A program made the position numbers and the translations under genes. A stretch of DNA of 64,000 nt from Bacteroidales bacterium (GTDB lineage Bacteria > Bacteroidota > Bacteroidia > Bacteroidales > Marinilabiliaceae). The stretch is taken from assembly GCA_024401355.1 (NCBI GenBank), contig JAKSLF010000001.1:216442-280441 (forward strand), read 5' to 3'. Below are positions 53,301-61,387 of this stretch, piece after piece; position 1 is the stretch's first letter; each line of letters begins with the position of its first letter. Under the pieces are notes generated by a model, which did no database searches, was not told the DNA's origin, and was given only the letters and a program-made list of their open reading frames with translations.

Positions 53301-53701
53301 CACGAAGCGAGGATGGACAGATCCACCGATTCCACAAGGGAGCGTTCATGCTTGCCCAGCAGCTTGAGGTGGAGCTTTCGCCTATGGTGATTTATGGCAA
53401 CAGCATGATTGCTTCGAAGAGGCAGCCTCTGAATGTCAAGACCGGGCGCATTGTCAATAAGGTGCTGCCTCGCATCAAGCCTGTTGGCGACTGCCACGCG
53501 CTGGCAAAGGATACTTGCGCTTTGTTCCGCAAGGAATATGAGGAGATAAAGGCTGTGTATGATGGTGATGATAATCCACATTACCGAGAGGCGATTCTTC
53601 ATCACTATGTATATAAGGATATGGATGAATATTATCGCGTCCGCAAGGCTATCAAAGACGCTGAAATTCTCCATGCTGAACGTGTTAAACTAGGACTCTA
53701 A
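50396..53701 (+). CDS. MMPL/RND-family exporter fused to a PlsC-type acyltransferase
   Basis: A 1101-residue protein. The MMPL part (about 1-830) has the RND pattern of two six-helix blocks with periplasmic loops; MVLGLAMSYSIHMLTHSLHS and FGVGDDFSIFIMDGLLSRY are the repeated transporter motifs. The C-terminal 250 residues are a lysophosphatidic acid acyltransferase-type domain: NHQSLID (Hx4D catalytic dyad), then FPEGTRSEDGQIHRFHKGAF. The fusion suggests acylation and export in one chain, as in aryl-polyene/flexirubin-type systems. I start at ATG 50396 because the frame to 50366 begins inside a TATTTTTG box (50361-50368). Confidence 0.87.
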   Translation: MKRLFLAIYSFLSAHKVLLWTSIVVSTFLMVWAATGIRVDENISSFFPRDDKQVANGVSTDFVMKNIKAMDQIVVAIDTINVCSDGSHDVFEAAEAYADTLRSLIGEVADVSLYYDEETENELISYAYSHVPFLLDDDDYASIDSLLSPEAIAAKMASNREMMLSPLSTGLSRLMPLDPLGLFYPALQRLESVKPSSDIYMEDGYMMSNGRLIMFVSLHDDFGQTGDNASAVGMIRSAAQDVANKYGVNVWAYGAPIVAVSNSSQVKSDETVTVSIALLVTAIVIFLAFRRKRAVPLVILPVVYGALFAFAVVAALGVELSLISIGTGAMVLGLAMSYSIHMLTHSLHSTSIEALIEDMAYPMTVGSITTIGAFVGLMFTDSKILQDLGLFASLALVGTLLSSIIILPHFLSADASSGKSATFSFIERIAGYDYAGNRIIVACIAILTVVGLFFFTDVKFNSDMNSLNYDGDKWISDSREIVECSLTPNDTSHHATLVVTGLTPDELGANGEALYMKASQLNEVRSVSSLTPWFVQSDASLNRRLLRWQNFWTEDRKVKVAEMVRSEAQRNGFSPSAFELFADVIGRDYSEVDANGDALCNPTCADYISRKDSVLMLYVNMTMDNMTKDETMDCLALCEGTVVTDMGYFVRKAASSLVDNFNFILLVSSALVGLVLLLSYRRIELFAMTFLPMCISWVIILGLMALFGIEFNVVNIILSTFIFGVGDDFSIFIMDGLLSRYKGEKDLLGSHKTAIALSGFAVMIGLGVQVFAEHPACKSIGYLSIFGLVAVIVTSYVVQPILFRTFISDPAKVDQPYTLLTVLRSIFFYGMFVVGCIIGYVALGLLVILPMPTRWKKCAAHYVVYGFMHFFYSMFAIIFSMTRIGKIDFSRPSIIIANHQSLIDIINMLSLSPRVVCITKSWVVNSPLFGPLTRYCDFYNADEGSAEMIEKMRRCVADGYSIVIFPEGTRSEDGQIHRFHKGAFMLAQQLEVELSPMVIYGNSMIASKRQPLNVKTGRIVNKVLPRIKPVGDCHALAKDTCALFRKEYEEIKAVYDGDDNPHYREAILHHYVYKDMDEYYRVRKAIKDAEILHAERVKLGL

Positions 53702-53714
53702 GATGGCCGATTTT

Positions 53715-53995
53715 CAACTTTGACCACTTTGACCGCGACCATTCCAGTTTTTCTGCACTATATTCCAATTTGCTTACTCCATTTAACGGTTTTTAACTGG
53801 TCTTGTTTGTTAAATTCAGTCTATCGACTTTAATGATATTTAATAATTTTTCACTATTAAAGCACCGTCGACTTCCGACACTTTTCTCGGAGGGATAACG
53901 GTACCTTACCGTACCCTTACCATACCTTTCTGAGTCCATTAAAAATGGCATTTCTTTAACCTACTTTAACGATGGTCATGGTCAAAGTTGTCAAA
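53715..53995 (+). repeat. Intergenic element, copy B (about 281 bp, inverted ends)
   Basis: Same element as 16891-17170, in the same orientation. The left end TTTGACCACTTTGACC (53719-53734) and the right end GGTCAAAGTTGTCAAA (53980-53995) are inverted repeats. The core with CTCGGAGGGATAACGG (53886-53901) is identical to copy A over 39 nt. It lies 13 bp past the MMPL-PlsC stop. No coding frame and no duplicated target site is evident. Confidence 0.75.
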
Positions 53996-54024
53996 CTCGA
54001 TTTCCGGATTTTTTTAACATTGTC

Positions 54025-54086
54025 TTCCCCTAAATTAGGTTTATTTCCCCCTAATTTAAGTTTGTCTCCCCCTGATTTAGTTTTCT
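54025..54086 (+). repeat. Three tandem 20-21-bp repeats upstream of proB
   Basis: Three imperfect units follow one another: TTCCCCTAAATTAGGTTTAT (54025-54044), TTCCCCCTAATTTAAGTTTG+T (54045-54065) and a CTCCCCCTGATTTAG-type unit (54066-54086). The C5-T-A-A-T-T-T spacing is kept. They sit 37 bp upstream of the proB -33 element and could be protein-binding sites. With copy B and the promoter they account for the 53702-54201 gap. Confidence 0.6.
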
Positions 54087-54122
54087 TTTACCATTTCTAA
54101 ACTTAAATGAATGTCGGTCTTA

Positions 54123-54156
54123 TTTGCGAATATTATTGTATTTTTCCTTATCTTTG
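54123..54156 (+). promoter_or_regulatory. Promoter of proBA
   Basis: TTTG (54123-54126), 22 bp and TATCTTTG (54149-54156) resemble the Bacteroidetes promoter with a slightly long spacer. The leader to the ATG at 54202 is about 40 nt. Confidence 0.58.
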
Positions 54157-54201
54157 CGGTTATTACCGAACTATTTTTACAATAAGTATATTAGCAAATA
54201 A

Positions 54202-55281
54202 ATGACAATCACTATAAAAGTTGGTTCCAATGTGCTGACATGTGCCGACGGCACGCTCAACATCGCCCGCATGGAGAGCCTTGTCGCACAGATCGCCGAC
54301 CTTCACAAGGCCGGGCATAAGGTTATTTTTGTCACTTCCGGAGCTGTCGCTGCCGGACGTAGCATGATATCTGGTTATAAGGAACTTGACCCAGTAGCTC
54401 AGCGCCAGCTCCTCTCGTCAATAGGACAGGTGAAACTCATCGACCAGTATAAGCAGATTTTTGACAGACATGATATCCAGATTGGTCAGATACTCGTGAC
54501 GAAGCAGGACTTCTCTACTCGCGAGCACTACCTGAATATGAAGAGCTGCATCACGACGTTGTGGCAGAGCAATGTCATACCTGTTGTCAACGAGAACGAT
54601 ACTGTCTCGGTTACAGCGCTGATGTTTACGGATAATGATGAGTTGTCCGGACTTATGGCATCGATGATGGACTGCGAGAAGCTGTTTATCCTTTCAAATA
54701 TTGACGGCATTTTCAACGGCAATCCTGCCGATGCAGGTTCCGAAGTGATTCGTGAGATAGAACCAGAACTTAATGTCGCCCAGTACGTACAAACTACTAA
54801 GTCGGGTTTCGGACGTGGAGGAATGCAGACAAAATGCAAGACCGCACAGAAGACTGCTGCATCAGGCATTGACGTATATATCGCAAACGGCACAAAGCCC
54901 GATGTCATCAAGCGTCTGGCTGCCGGCGATCCAGATTTTGTATGTACACACTTCAAGGCTGGCGAGCATAGTCCGGCAGTCAAGAAGTGGATCGCTTATT
55001 CAGAAGGCTTTGCCAAGGCTACGGTGGTCGTCAACCAGGGCGCTAAGCTTGCACTTCTTTCTCATGAGCATGCAGCAAGTCTGCTGTTGCCCGGTGTCGT
55101 CGCCATCGATGGTGACTTCAAGAAAGATGATATGCTTCTGATAAAGGATGGCGAGGGAAATATCATAGGTGTGGGCCGAGCTAATATCGACCGAGCTAAG
55201 ATTTCGCAGATGACGGATATCAAACATTCGAAGCCGCTCATCCACTATGACTTCCTTTATATTTATCCGACAAATGAGTAG
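54202..55281 (+). CDS. proB: Glutamate 5-kinase
   Basis: A 359-residue kinase for the first step of proline synthesis. The amino-acid-kinase domain (about 1-255) has TIKVGSNVLTC at the start, FVTSGAVAAGR and KFGRGGMQTK-like KSGFGRGGMQTKCKTAQ. The C-terminal PUA domain covers about residues 270-355 (GVVAIDGDFKKDDMLLI). Proline feedback through the kinase domain is typical. It is followed by proA 31 bp later. Confidence 0.95.
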   Translation: MTITIKVGSNVLTCADGTLNIARMESLVAQIADLHKAGHKVIFVTSGAVAAGRSMISGYKELDPVAQRQLLSSIGQVKLIDQYKQIFDRHDIQIGQILVTKQDFSTREHYLNMKSCITTLWQSNVIPVVNENDTVSVTALMFTDNDELSGLMASMMDCEKLFILSNIDGIFNGNPADAGSEVIREIEPELNVAQYVQTTKSGFGRGGMQTKCKTAQKTAASGIDVYIANGTKPDVIKRLAAGDPDFVCTHFKAGEHSPAVKKWIAYSEGFAKATVVVNQGAKLALLSHEHAASLLLPGVVAIDGDFKKDDMLLIKDGEGNIIGVGRANIDRAKISQMTDIKHSKPLIHYDFLYIYPTNE

Positions 55282-55312
55282 GAGACGTTTCAAACACTAA
55301 AAACTTACGACA

Positions 55313-56560
55313 ATGACCATTCAAGAACAACTCAATAAAACAAGACAAGCTTCACGTTCGCTTGTAAAGCTCTCAGCTGAGCAATGTGCCAAGGTGATCG
55401 GCCAGATAGCTGACGCACTTGTTGCCAACAGCGACCGAATATTTGAGGAGAATGCAAAGGATCTTTCACGCATGGATAAGGCAAACCCTAACTACGACCG
55501 TCTGCTGCTCAACAAAGAGCGCATCGAGGGCATAGCCGGTGATACACGCAAAGTGGCATCGTTGCCTGCTCCTTGTGGCGAGGTAATCGAGGAACGCTCG
55601 CTGCCTAACGGTCTGCTTTTAAAGAAGGTGCGTGTGCCGCTGGGTGTTGTCGGTGTGATATACGAGGCGCGTCCTAATGTGACTGTTGATGTTGCATCGT
55701 TGTGTCTGCGTAGTGGTAATGCCGTTGTACTGAAGGGTGGATCGGACGCCAACTGCAGCAATGTGGTGATGGTTGACATCATGCACAAGGTGTTGCGTGA
55801 CAACGGACTCGACGAGAACCTCATACAGCTTCTTCCTGCTGGTCGTGAGGCCGCAACTGAGTTGATGAATGCTGTCGGATATATTGATGTGTTGATTCCT
55901 CGTGGCTCACGTGGTCTCATTGACTCGGTTCGCCAAAATGCAAAGGTTCCGGTGATAGAGACTGGTGCCGGTGTGGTGCATACTTACTTCGATAAAGATG
56001 GCGATCTGAAGATTGCTACTGATGTTGTCTTCAATGCCAAGACTCGCCGTGTGAGTGTATGTAATGCACTCGACTGCCTCATCATCCATAGCAGCCGACT
56101 CGGCGATTTGCCAACACTTGCTGCACCACTCAATGATAAAGGTGTCGGAGTATATGCCGACGAAAGGTCATTCGACGTGCTCAGCAAATGCTATAATGCC
56201 GAACTGCTCCACCATGCGACATGCGAAGATTTCGGACGAGAGTTCCTCTCGCTCAATATGGCTATCAAGACCGTTGATTCGCTCGACGAAGCTCTCGAAC
56301 ATATATATAATTATGGTCTGAAGCATTCTGAGGCGATTGTTACCGAGAATAATGAAGCAGCACTTCGCTTTGTCAACGAAGTCGATGCTGCTTGCTGCTA
56401 TGTCAACACTAGTACAGCATTCACCGATGGTGCACAATTTGGACTTGGAGCCGAGATTGGCATCAGCACGCAGAAACTTCATGCCCGTGGCCCTATGGCA
56501 CTCAAGGAACTGACTTCCTACAAGTGGACTATTTTCGGCAACGGACAGACAAGAAAATAA
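55313..56560 (+). CDS. proA: Gamma-glutamyl phosphate reductase
   Basis: A 415-residue NADPH-dependent aldehyde dehydrogenase-fold enzyme that reduces glutamyl 5-phosphate made by ProB. Signatures are [32 protein letters not shown], and the catalytic-Cys region [15 protein letters not shown]; the C-terminus has [23 protein letters not shown] and [11 protein letters not shown]. Length and order are standard. The final enzyme, ProC, is not in this window. Confidence 0.97.
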   Translation: MTIQEQLNKTRQASRSLVKLSAEQCAKVIGQIADALVANSDRIFEENAKDLSRMDKANPNYDRLLLNKERIEGIAGDTRKVASLPAPCGEVIEERSLPNGLLLKKVRVPLGVVGVIYEARPNVTVDVASLCLRSGNAVVLKGGSDANCSNVVMVDIMHKVLRDNGLDENLIQLLPAGREAATELMNAVGYIDVLIPRGSRGLIDSVRQNAKVPVIETGAGVVHTYFDKDGDLKIATDVVFNAKTRRVSVCNALDCLIIHSSRLGDLPTLAAPLNDKGVGVYADERSFDVLSKCYNAELLHHATCEDFGREFLSLNMAIKTVDSLDEALEHIYNYGLKHSEAIVTENNEAALRFVNEVDAACCYVNTSTAFTDGAQFGLGAEIGISTQKLHARGPMALKELTSYKWTIFGNGQTRK

Positions 56561-56588
56561 ATCGTTGTCTCCCAAAAACTAATTGCGT

Positions 56589-58103
56589 ATGTTAAACCAA
56601 AGTCTACAACAGAAGCTACAGCAGAAGCTGTCACCACTGCAGATTCAGATAATGAAACTGCTTGAGGTGCCTACTATGCAGCTTGAACAGCGCATAAAAG
56701 AGGAAATAGAGGAGAATCCACTCCTCGATATCGACACCGATGAACCACTACGTGGCGAAGATGGCGAGATTGCCGAACCTACTGATAACGGGGAGGAGTT
56801 GACGGAGGCAGAACGCGAGCGTGACGCAACTATAGAGGAATATCTGGGTAGCGACGATGATATGCCATCGTATAAACTGCAGACGAACAACTACTCTGCC
56901 GATGACGAACGAGAGGATATTCCATTTTCGGATGGTATTTCGTTCTACGAACACCTTGAAGAGCAGCTTGGACTGCAGAATATAACAGACGAACAGCGAG
57001 ATATTGCGAAATATATTATAGGTAACATTGACGAGGACGGATATCTGCGTCGCAAGGTTGACGAGATTGCTGATGATATCTCGTTTGCCACTAATACGGA
57101 TGTTGCTGTAGAACAGGTGGAGGATGCTCTGAAAATAGTGCAGACTTTCGATCCACCAGGTGTTGGAGCTACTGATTTGCGTAACTGCCTTATGCTGCAG
57201 CTGCTGATCAATGGTGCTTCTGACGAAGTGACTGAGATTGAAGATTCGCCAGATCCAGCTGTGCAGCTTGCCTACAACATTCTTGACGTTTGCTTTGAGG
57301 AGTTTACCAAGAAGCATTATGACAAGATCATCAGGAAGCTGCATATTGACGATGAAGACCTCATCAAGGAAGCTGTCGATGTAATCCTGCATCTGAACCC
57401 AAAGCCAGGCAGCGGATATAGCGGAGCCGGTGCGGCAGTTCGTGCAGCACAACATATTGTGCCAGACTTCATCATTGACTATGAAGACAACCAGCTGTCG
57501 TTTCACCTCAACTCACGAAACGATCCACAGCTCAAGATAAGCTCTACATATACCGATATGCTTGAGGAATACTCACGCAACAAAGCCAACCAGAGCGAAC
57601 AGCAGAAAGATTTCGTGGCCTACGTCAAGCAGAAACTCGACTCGGCAAAATGGTTTATAGACGCCATAAAGCAGCGCCGCAACACGTTGTCGCTTGTCAT
57701 GAGCGCTATACTTCAGTATCAGGGCGACTACTTCATCGATGGAGACGAGTCGAAACTCCGTCCGATGATTCTCAAGGATATAGCAGAAATAACTGGTCTT
57801 GACGCGTCAACAATATCACGTGTGTCAAACAGCAAGTATGTCCAGACTCCATTTGGTATCTATCCGCTCAAATACTTCTTCTCAGAGAAAGTACAGAGTT
57901 CGGATGGAGATGAGGTGAGCTCACGAGAGGTAAAGAAGATTCTCGAGGAAAGTATTGCGGCAGAAGATAAGAAGAGTCCTTTGACTGACGATAAACTTGC
58001 CGAAATACTGGCTCAGAAGTCGTTCAACATAGCAAGACGTACTGTAGCAAAGTATCGAGAGCAACTCGGCATACCAGTAGCACGACTCAGAAAGGAACTA
58101 TAA
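56589..58103 (+). CDS. rpoN: RNA polymerase sigma-54 factor
   Basis: A 504-residue sigma-54. Region I is Gln/Leu-rich (QSLQQKLQQKLSPLQIQIMK), followed by an acidic region II, the core-binding region III, and the -24-binding HTH with the RpoN box ARRTVAKYREQLGIP near the C-terminus. It recognises -24/-12 promoters and needs an AAA+ activator; none is encoded in the window. I use the ATG at 56589; the frame to 56583 would need TTG. It overlaps the following gene by one base (TAATG). Confidence 0.95.
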   Translation: MLNQSLQQKLQQKLSPLQIQIMKLLEVPTMQLEQRIKEEIEENPLLDIDTDEPLRGEDGEIAEPTDNGEELTEAERERDATIEEYLGSDDDMPSYKLQTNNYSADDEREDIPFSDGISFYEHLEEQLGLQNITDEQRDIAKYIIGNIDEDGYLRRKVDEIADDISFATNTDVAVEQVEDALKIVQTFDPPGVGATDLRNCLMLQLLINGASDEVTEIEDSPDPAVQLAYNILDVCFEEFTKKHYDKIIRKLHIDDEDLIKEAVDVILHLNPKPGSGYSGAGAAVRAAQHIVPDFIIDYEDNQLSFHLNSRNDPQLKISSTYTDMLEEYSRNKANQSEQQKDFVAYVKQKLDSAKWFIDAIKQRRNTLSLVMSAILQYQGDYFIDGDESKLRPMILKDIAEITGLDASTISRVSNSKYVQTPFGIYPLKYFFSEKVQSSDGDEVSSREVKKILEESIAAEDKKSPLTDDKLAEILAQKSFNIARRTVAKYREQLGIPVARLRKEL

Positions 58104-58768
58104 TGAAAAGGATAGAATTATTTGGAGGTAGCGAAGGTCTTGTTGGCGTTGAGAGTTTTTTGCGAAAGACGGCCAACATATTCTCCATAGCATTTCATCC
58201 TATGATGATGCCAATCTATGCTATGCTCTATGTTCTCTATGGCAACCAGCTTTGGAGCCTTCTTCCGACGAGCTACAAGACTGTCACAATGCTGTATGTG
58301 TCGTTGGGTACCAGCATACTACCACTTGCGTCGCTGGCCGTGATGATTATGATGGGACTTGTTGGTGATCCAGAGATGCCAAACAAAAGTGAACGCATAC
58401 TTCCATTGGGGGTAGCAACAATACTTGTCGGAGCTATGTGCTTCATACTCCACTACAAGGTTGACTTGCCACTGCCAATGGTTCGACTTACTGAAGGTAT
58501 GCTCTTTATGCTCATCATAGCCGTCATGATCACACCGATGTGGAAGATAAGTCTGCATGGTATGGGTGTCGGTGCATTGCTCGCCTTTGTGTCCATTCTG
58601 GGAATGGCATCTCATATAGATTTTAGTTTCGCAACAAGTGTCTCATTTGCCATTGCAGGTATCGTCGCATGGTCTCGACTATATTTGGGCTCACATACTC
58701 CATTGCAGCTGCTTTTCGGGCTCCTTGCAGGCATAGGAGCCATGACACTAGCAATGCTCCACCCTTAA
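58103..58768 (+). CDS. PAP2-superfamily-like membrane protein
   Basis: A 221-residue protein with about six helices. The motifs are distorted but recognisable PAP2 motifs: KSERILPL for the K..RP site, SLHGMG for PSGH, and SRLYLGSHTPLQLLFG for the SRx5HxxxD motif, where the final Asp appears as Gln/Leu. The Arg and His of motif 3 are kept; the first-motif Arg is present in an unusual spacing. It may be a lipid phosphatase or a relative with lost activity. Coupled to rpoN by a one-base overlap and followed 13 bp later by ispD. Confidence 0.72.
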   Translation: MKRIELFGGSEGLVGVESFLRKTANIFSIAFHPMMMPIYAMLYVLYGNQLWSLLPTSYKTVTMLYVSLGTSILPLASLAVMIMMGLVGDPEMPNKSERILPLGVATILVGAMCFILHYKVDLPLPMVRLTEGMLFMLIIAVMITPMWKISLHGMGVGALLAFVSILGMASHIDFSFATSVSFAIAGIVAWSRLYLGSHTPLQLLFGLLAGIGAMTLAMLHP

Positions 58769-58781
58769 ACGCTATCATACA

Positions 58782-59477
58782 ATGAAAAAATACGCTATCA
58801 TAGTTGCCGGAGGTTCCGGGAAAAGAATGGGAAGCATAGTCCCAAAGCAATTCCTGCTTCTGCAGGGTAAGCCTGTCTTGATGCATACCATTAATGCCTT
58901 CCGTAAATTTGATTCGTCGATGAAGATCATTGTAGTGCTTCCCGAAAGTCAAATTGAGCGATGGAACGAGTTGTGTGCTGAATATTCGTTCGATGTAGAG
59001 CATAGCATTACGACAGGTGGAGCATCGAGATTTGAAAGTGTCAAAAAGGGACTTGAACTTGTTGACTCTGAAGGCCTTGTCGGAGTACATGACGGAGTTA
59101 GACCATTAGTGCTTGGCGAAACGCTTAACCGTTGCTATATTGAAGCTAGTGCATACGGATCAGCAGTACCAGTGAGTGATGCGAAAGAGTCTGTTCGCAT
59201 AGTTAATGAAAAAGGTCTGAGCCATGCCATAGACCGTTCTACCGTCAGAATGGTACAGACACCGCAGGTGTTCAAGAGCCGAATATTGAAAGATGCCTAT
59301 AAACAGGAATTCAAGCCGTTCTTTACCGATGACGCTAGTGTTGTAGAAGCATCAGGAATACAGATACATCTTTCAAACGGAAACAAGGAAAACATAAAAA
59401 TCACGACTCCAGACGACATGATATATGCAGAAGCTCTGCTTGCACATGGTTTTGGTACCGAGAATAATGGTGACTAA
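58782..59477 (+). CDS. ispD: 2-C-methyl-D-erythritol 4-phosphate cytidylyltransferase
   Basis: A 231-residue enzyme of the MEP pathway that joins CTP to MEP. The nucleotide-binding start is IVAGGSGKRMGSIVPKQFL (residues 7-25), then GGASRFESVKKGL, VHDGVRPL and the C-terminal ITTPDDMIYAEALL. Dxs of the same pathway lies at 18494-20374. It is the last gene of the rpoN run; its stop is inside a hairpin shared with the convergent ATPase gene. Confidence 0.96.
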   Translation: MKKYAIIVAGGSGKRMGSIVPKQFLLLQGKPVLMHTINAFRKFDSSMKIIVVLPESQIERWNELCAEYSFDVEHSITTGGASRFESVKKGLELVDSEGLVGVHDGVRPLVLGETLNRCYIEASAYGSAVPVSDAKESVRIVNEKGLSHAIDRSTVRMVQTPQVFKSRILKDAYKQEFKPFFTDDASVVEASGIQIHLSNGNKENIKITTPDDMIYAEALLAHGFGTENNGD

Positions 59478-59498
59478 CATGTAAATCGCTTTACATGT
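59477..59498. terminator. Perfect hairpin over the convergent stops of ispD and the ATPase gene
   Basis: ACATGTAAA (59477-59485) pairs with TTTACATGT (59490-59498) over a 4-nt loop and overlaps both stop codons. No T-run follows on either strand, so its role as a terminator is uncertain. Confidence 0.5.
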
Positions 59499-60813
59499 CA
59501 GATGTACTCAGACAGACAAACTCGTAGGTCCATTCAGGTTGCTTGTCAATGAGGTTAGAGGCTCTCTGCCTCAACTGCATCTCGTCGATGGTTTCATCAC
59601 CATAAATGCATTGGCCAATGACAATATGTCTATTGGTTTCGTCAACGGCAATCAGATCGATATTACGGTCGTCTCCCTTCTCCCAATAGTTGACCACAAT
59701 ATTATAAAGACCAGTTTCACGATATTTCTGACGGAAGTATTTTTCGAGCATGACCTTGGAATATGCATCGTAGTCATTCTCTACGCAGCGTCTCAGATAC
59801 TCCATATCTCCATACTCGACAGCGCTGCGATGTTTGTATATATATCTGAACCAGAACGACATGAAATTGTCCTTTAGGCCGTAGTGGACATTACGGATTG
59901 TTTCAGGATGGAGATATGGTCGATGTTTTGTTATAAGGGCATATATCTTCTCCAGTTTTTCAAGGAATCCACCACATGCGCCACCAACAAATGAAGAAAT
60001 ATCACTACGGCTTGTATGTCCCTCTGCTATAGCCGACAATATAGAATAGTATGTCGATGAATCGTTGCCAAGTTCATCGGCAAGCATTTCACGTCCTTCT
60101 GATACGAAAAAGGATCCTTCGCTCAACACACATTCCATCATGCTCCGTCTGTTGAAAGCACCAGCAGATACAAGTTGCTCAACATATTTTGGCACACCGC
60201 CTGTAATCATACAAAAAGTGAGCAGGTCATCAGGAGAATAATGAGGATTATAGTCATGCAAAATCTCTTTCAGCACCTCAATCTTTAATGGTTGTAAAAG
60301 GATTCGCTCTGTTGCTATTCCATGCATTGGGGCTTCCTCATTGTCGAAGATACGGGTCATCATTGCGTGGTTTGACCCACACATTATTAAATTAATGTGG
60401 CTGTCTGACACATGTCGAGTCCATACCTCTTTCAATTCATCAAAGATGCCATCGGCTATTCTCTGGAGATTGTGGCATTCATCAACAATAAGAGTAAAAT
60501 TCTTCGATGCCGAAGCCGCCATTAGTCCCTCAAGCATGGTTGAAAGCCTGACCACATTGGTGTCTATGGACAAGTGAAGCCTATTGTGGGATATACGCCA
60601 GAGTTCATCACATAACAAGACCTCATTTTTGTTGCCGACAAACAAATATGCAACCTCCATCCCTTCGTCATTTGCGTCGTAGACACGTCTGAGCAAAGTA
60701 GTCTTACCAACACGTTTACGACCACTAATAACCGTAAATTGGGCCGTGTGTGCCGAACGTCTCTTCACCTCCTCCAGGAGGGCAATCTCTTTGTCTCTGC
60801 CGTAGAAATTCAT
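59491..60813 (-). CDS. Archaeal-type ATPase (ATPase_2 plus DUF234) protein
   Basis: A 440-residue AAA-like ATPase. Walker A is SGRKRVGKTTLLRR (residues 30-43) and Walker B is FTLIVDECHNLQ. The rest follows the PF01637 ATPase_2 layout, and the C-terminal third matches DUF234, a nuclease-like domain with the YREIGLYN-type strand and NIDLIAVDE near the end. The D...E/D-x-K pattern of a restriction-like site is only partial. Such proteins are common in gut Bacteroidetes, and their role is unknown. A perfect promoter lies 31 bp upstream. Confidence 0.87.
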   Translation of the reverse strand: MNFYGRDKEIALLEEVKRRSAHTAQFTVISGRKRVGKTTLLRRVYDANDEGMEVAYLFVGNKNEVLLCDELWRISHNRLHLSIDTNVVRLSTMLEGLMAASASKNFTLIVDECHNLQRIADGIFDELKEVWTRHVSDSHINLIMCGSNHAMMTRIFDNEEAPMHGIATERILLQPLKIEVLKEILHDYNPHYSPDDLLTFCMITGGVPKYVEQLVSAGAFNRRSMMECVLSEGSFFVSEGREMLADELGNDSSTYYSILSAIAEGHTSRSDISSFVGGACGGFLEKLEKIYALITKHRPYLHPETIRNVHYGLKDNFMSFWFRYIYKHRSAVEYGDMEYLRRCVENDYDAYSKVMLEKYFRQKYRETGLYNIVVNYWEKGDDRNIDLIAVDETNRHIVIGQCIYGDETIDEMQLRQRASNLIDKQPEWTYEFVCLSTSDM

Positions 60814-60843
60814 CCGTGCATTGTCTTGTTGATAATACTAGAG

Positions 60844-60874
60844 CAAAGGTAATGCTAAATTTGCTAATTCACAA
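60844..60874 (-). promoter_or_regulatory. Promoter of the ATPase gene
   Basis: On the minus strand, TTG (60874-60872), 20 bp and TACCTTTG (60851-60844) match the consensus. The start codon at 60813 is 31 bp past the -7 box. Confidence 0.72.
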
Positions 60875-61037
60875 CTTGCCATCTATGGTATATGTTGCCA
60901 GAGTTGGCCAATAAACAATAGTATTTTAGCAAATAGAATAAAAGAATAGAAAAAAAAATCCGCAACTGAGTACCAACTTAGCAGAATTTTTATATCTTCG
61001 CGCCATATTTTTAATGGACATATAAATACACACTATT

Positions 61038-61259
61038 ATGTATTGGACATTGGAATTGGCCTCAAAACTTGAAGACGCTCCTTGGCCTGCAACAAAAGAG
61101 GAGCTCATCGACTACGCATCACGCTCAGGTGCGCCATTGGAGGTCATCGAGAACCTTCAGGAAATAGAAGACGATGGCGAAATATTCGAGAGTATCGAAG
61201 ATATTTGGCCAGACTATCCGAGCAAAGAAGATTTCTTCTTCGACGAAGAAGAGTATTAA
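61038..61259 (+). CDS. DUF2795-like small acidic protein
   Basis: A 73-residue protein. LEDAPWPATKEELIDYASRSGAP (residues 11-33) matches the DUF2795 motif of a small helical domain; the C-terminus is strongly acidic (SKEDFFFDEEEY). It is a conserved, highly expressed-looking small protein of Bacteroidetes without known function. It is followed by a good terminator, so it is monocistronic. Confidence 0.82.
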   Translation: MYWTLELASKLEDAPWPATKEELIDYASRSGAPLEVIENLQEIEDDGEIFESIEDIWPDYPSKEDFFFDEEEY

Positions 61260-61280
61260 AATCTTAATAACACTAAGCAG

Positions 61281-61320
61281 CGGAGTGAACAGATGTTTTT
61301 GTTCGCTCCGTTTCTTTTTT
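61281..61320 (+). terminator. Terminator of the DUF2795 gene
   Basis: CGGAGTGAACA (61281-61291) pairs with TGTTCGCTCCG (61300-61310), with one G-T pair, and is followed by TTTCTTTTTT. Confidence 0.87.
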
Positions 61321-61387
61321 TAACGAATAAAAACGCATAACTTTGAAAGCAATACCTTTTATAGTATAACAACAAATCATAACGACG

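Noticed and set aside
56748-57506. Minus-strand frame of 252 codons within rpoN
   Set aside because: Shadow of sigma-54, which is intact on the plus strand.
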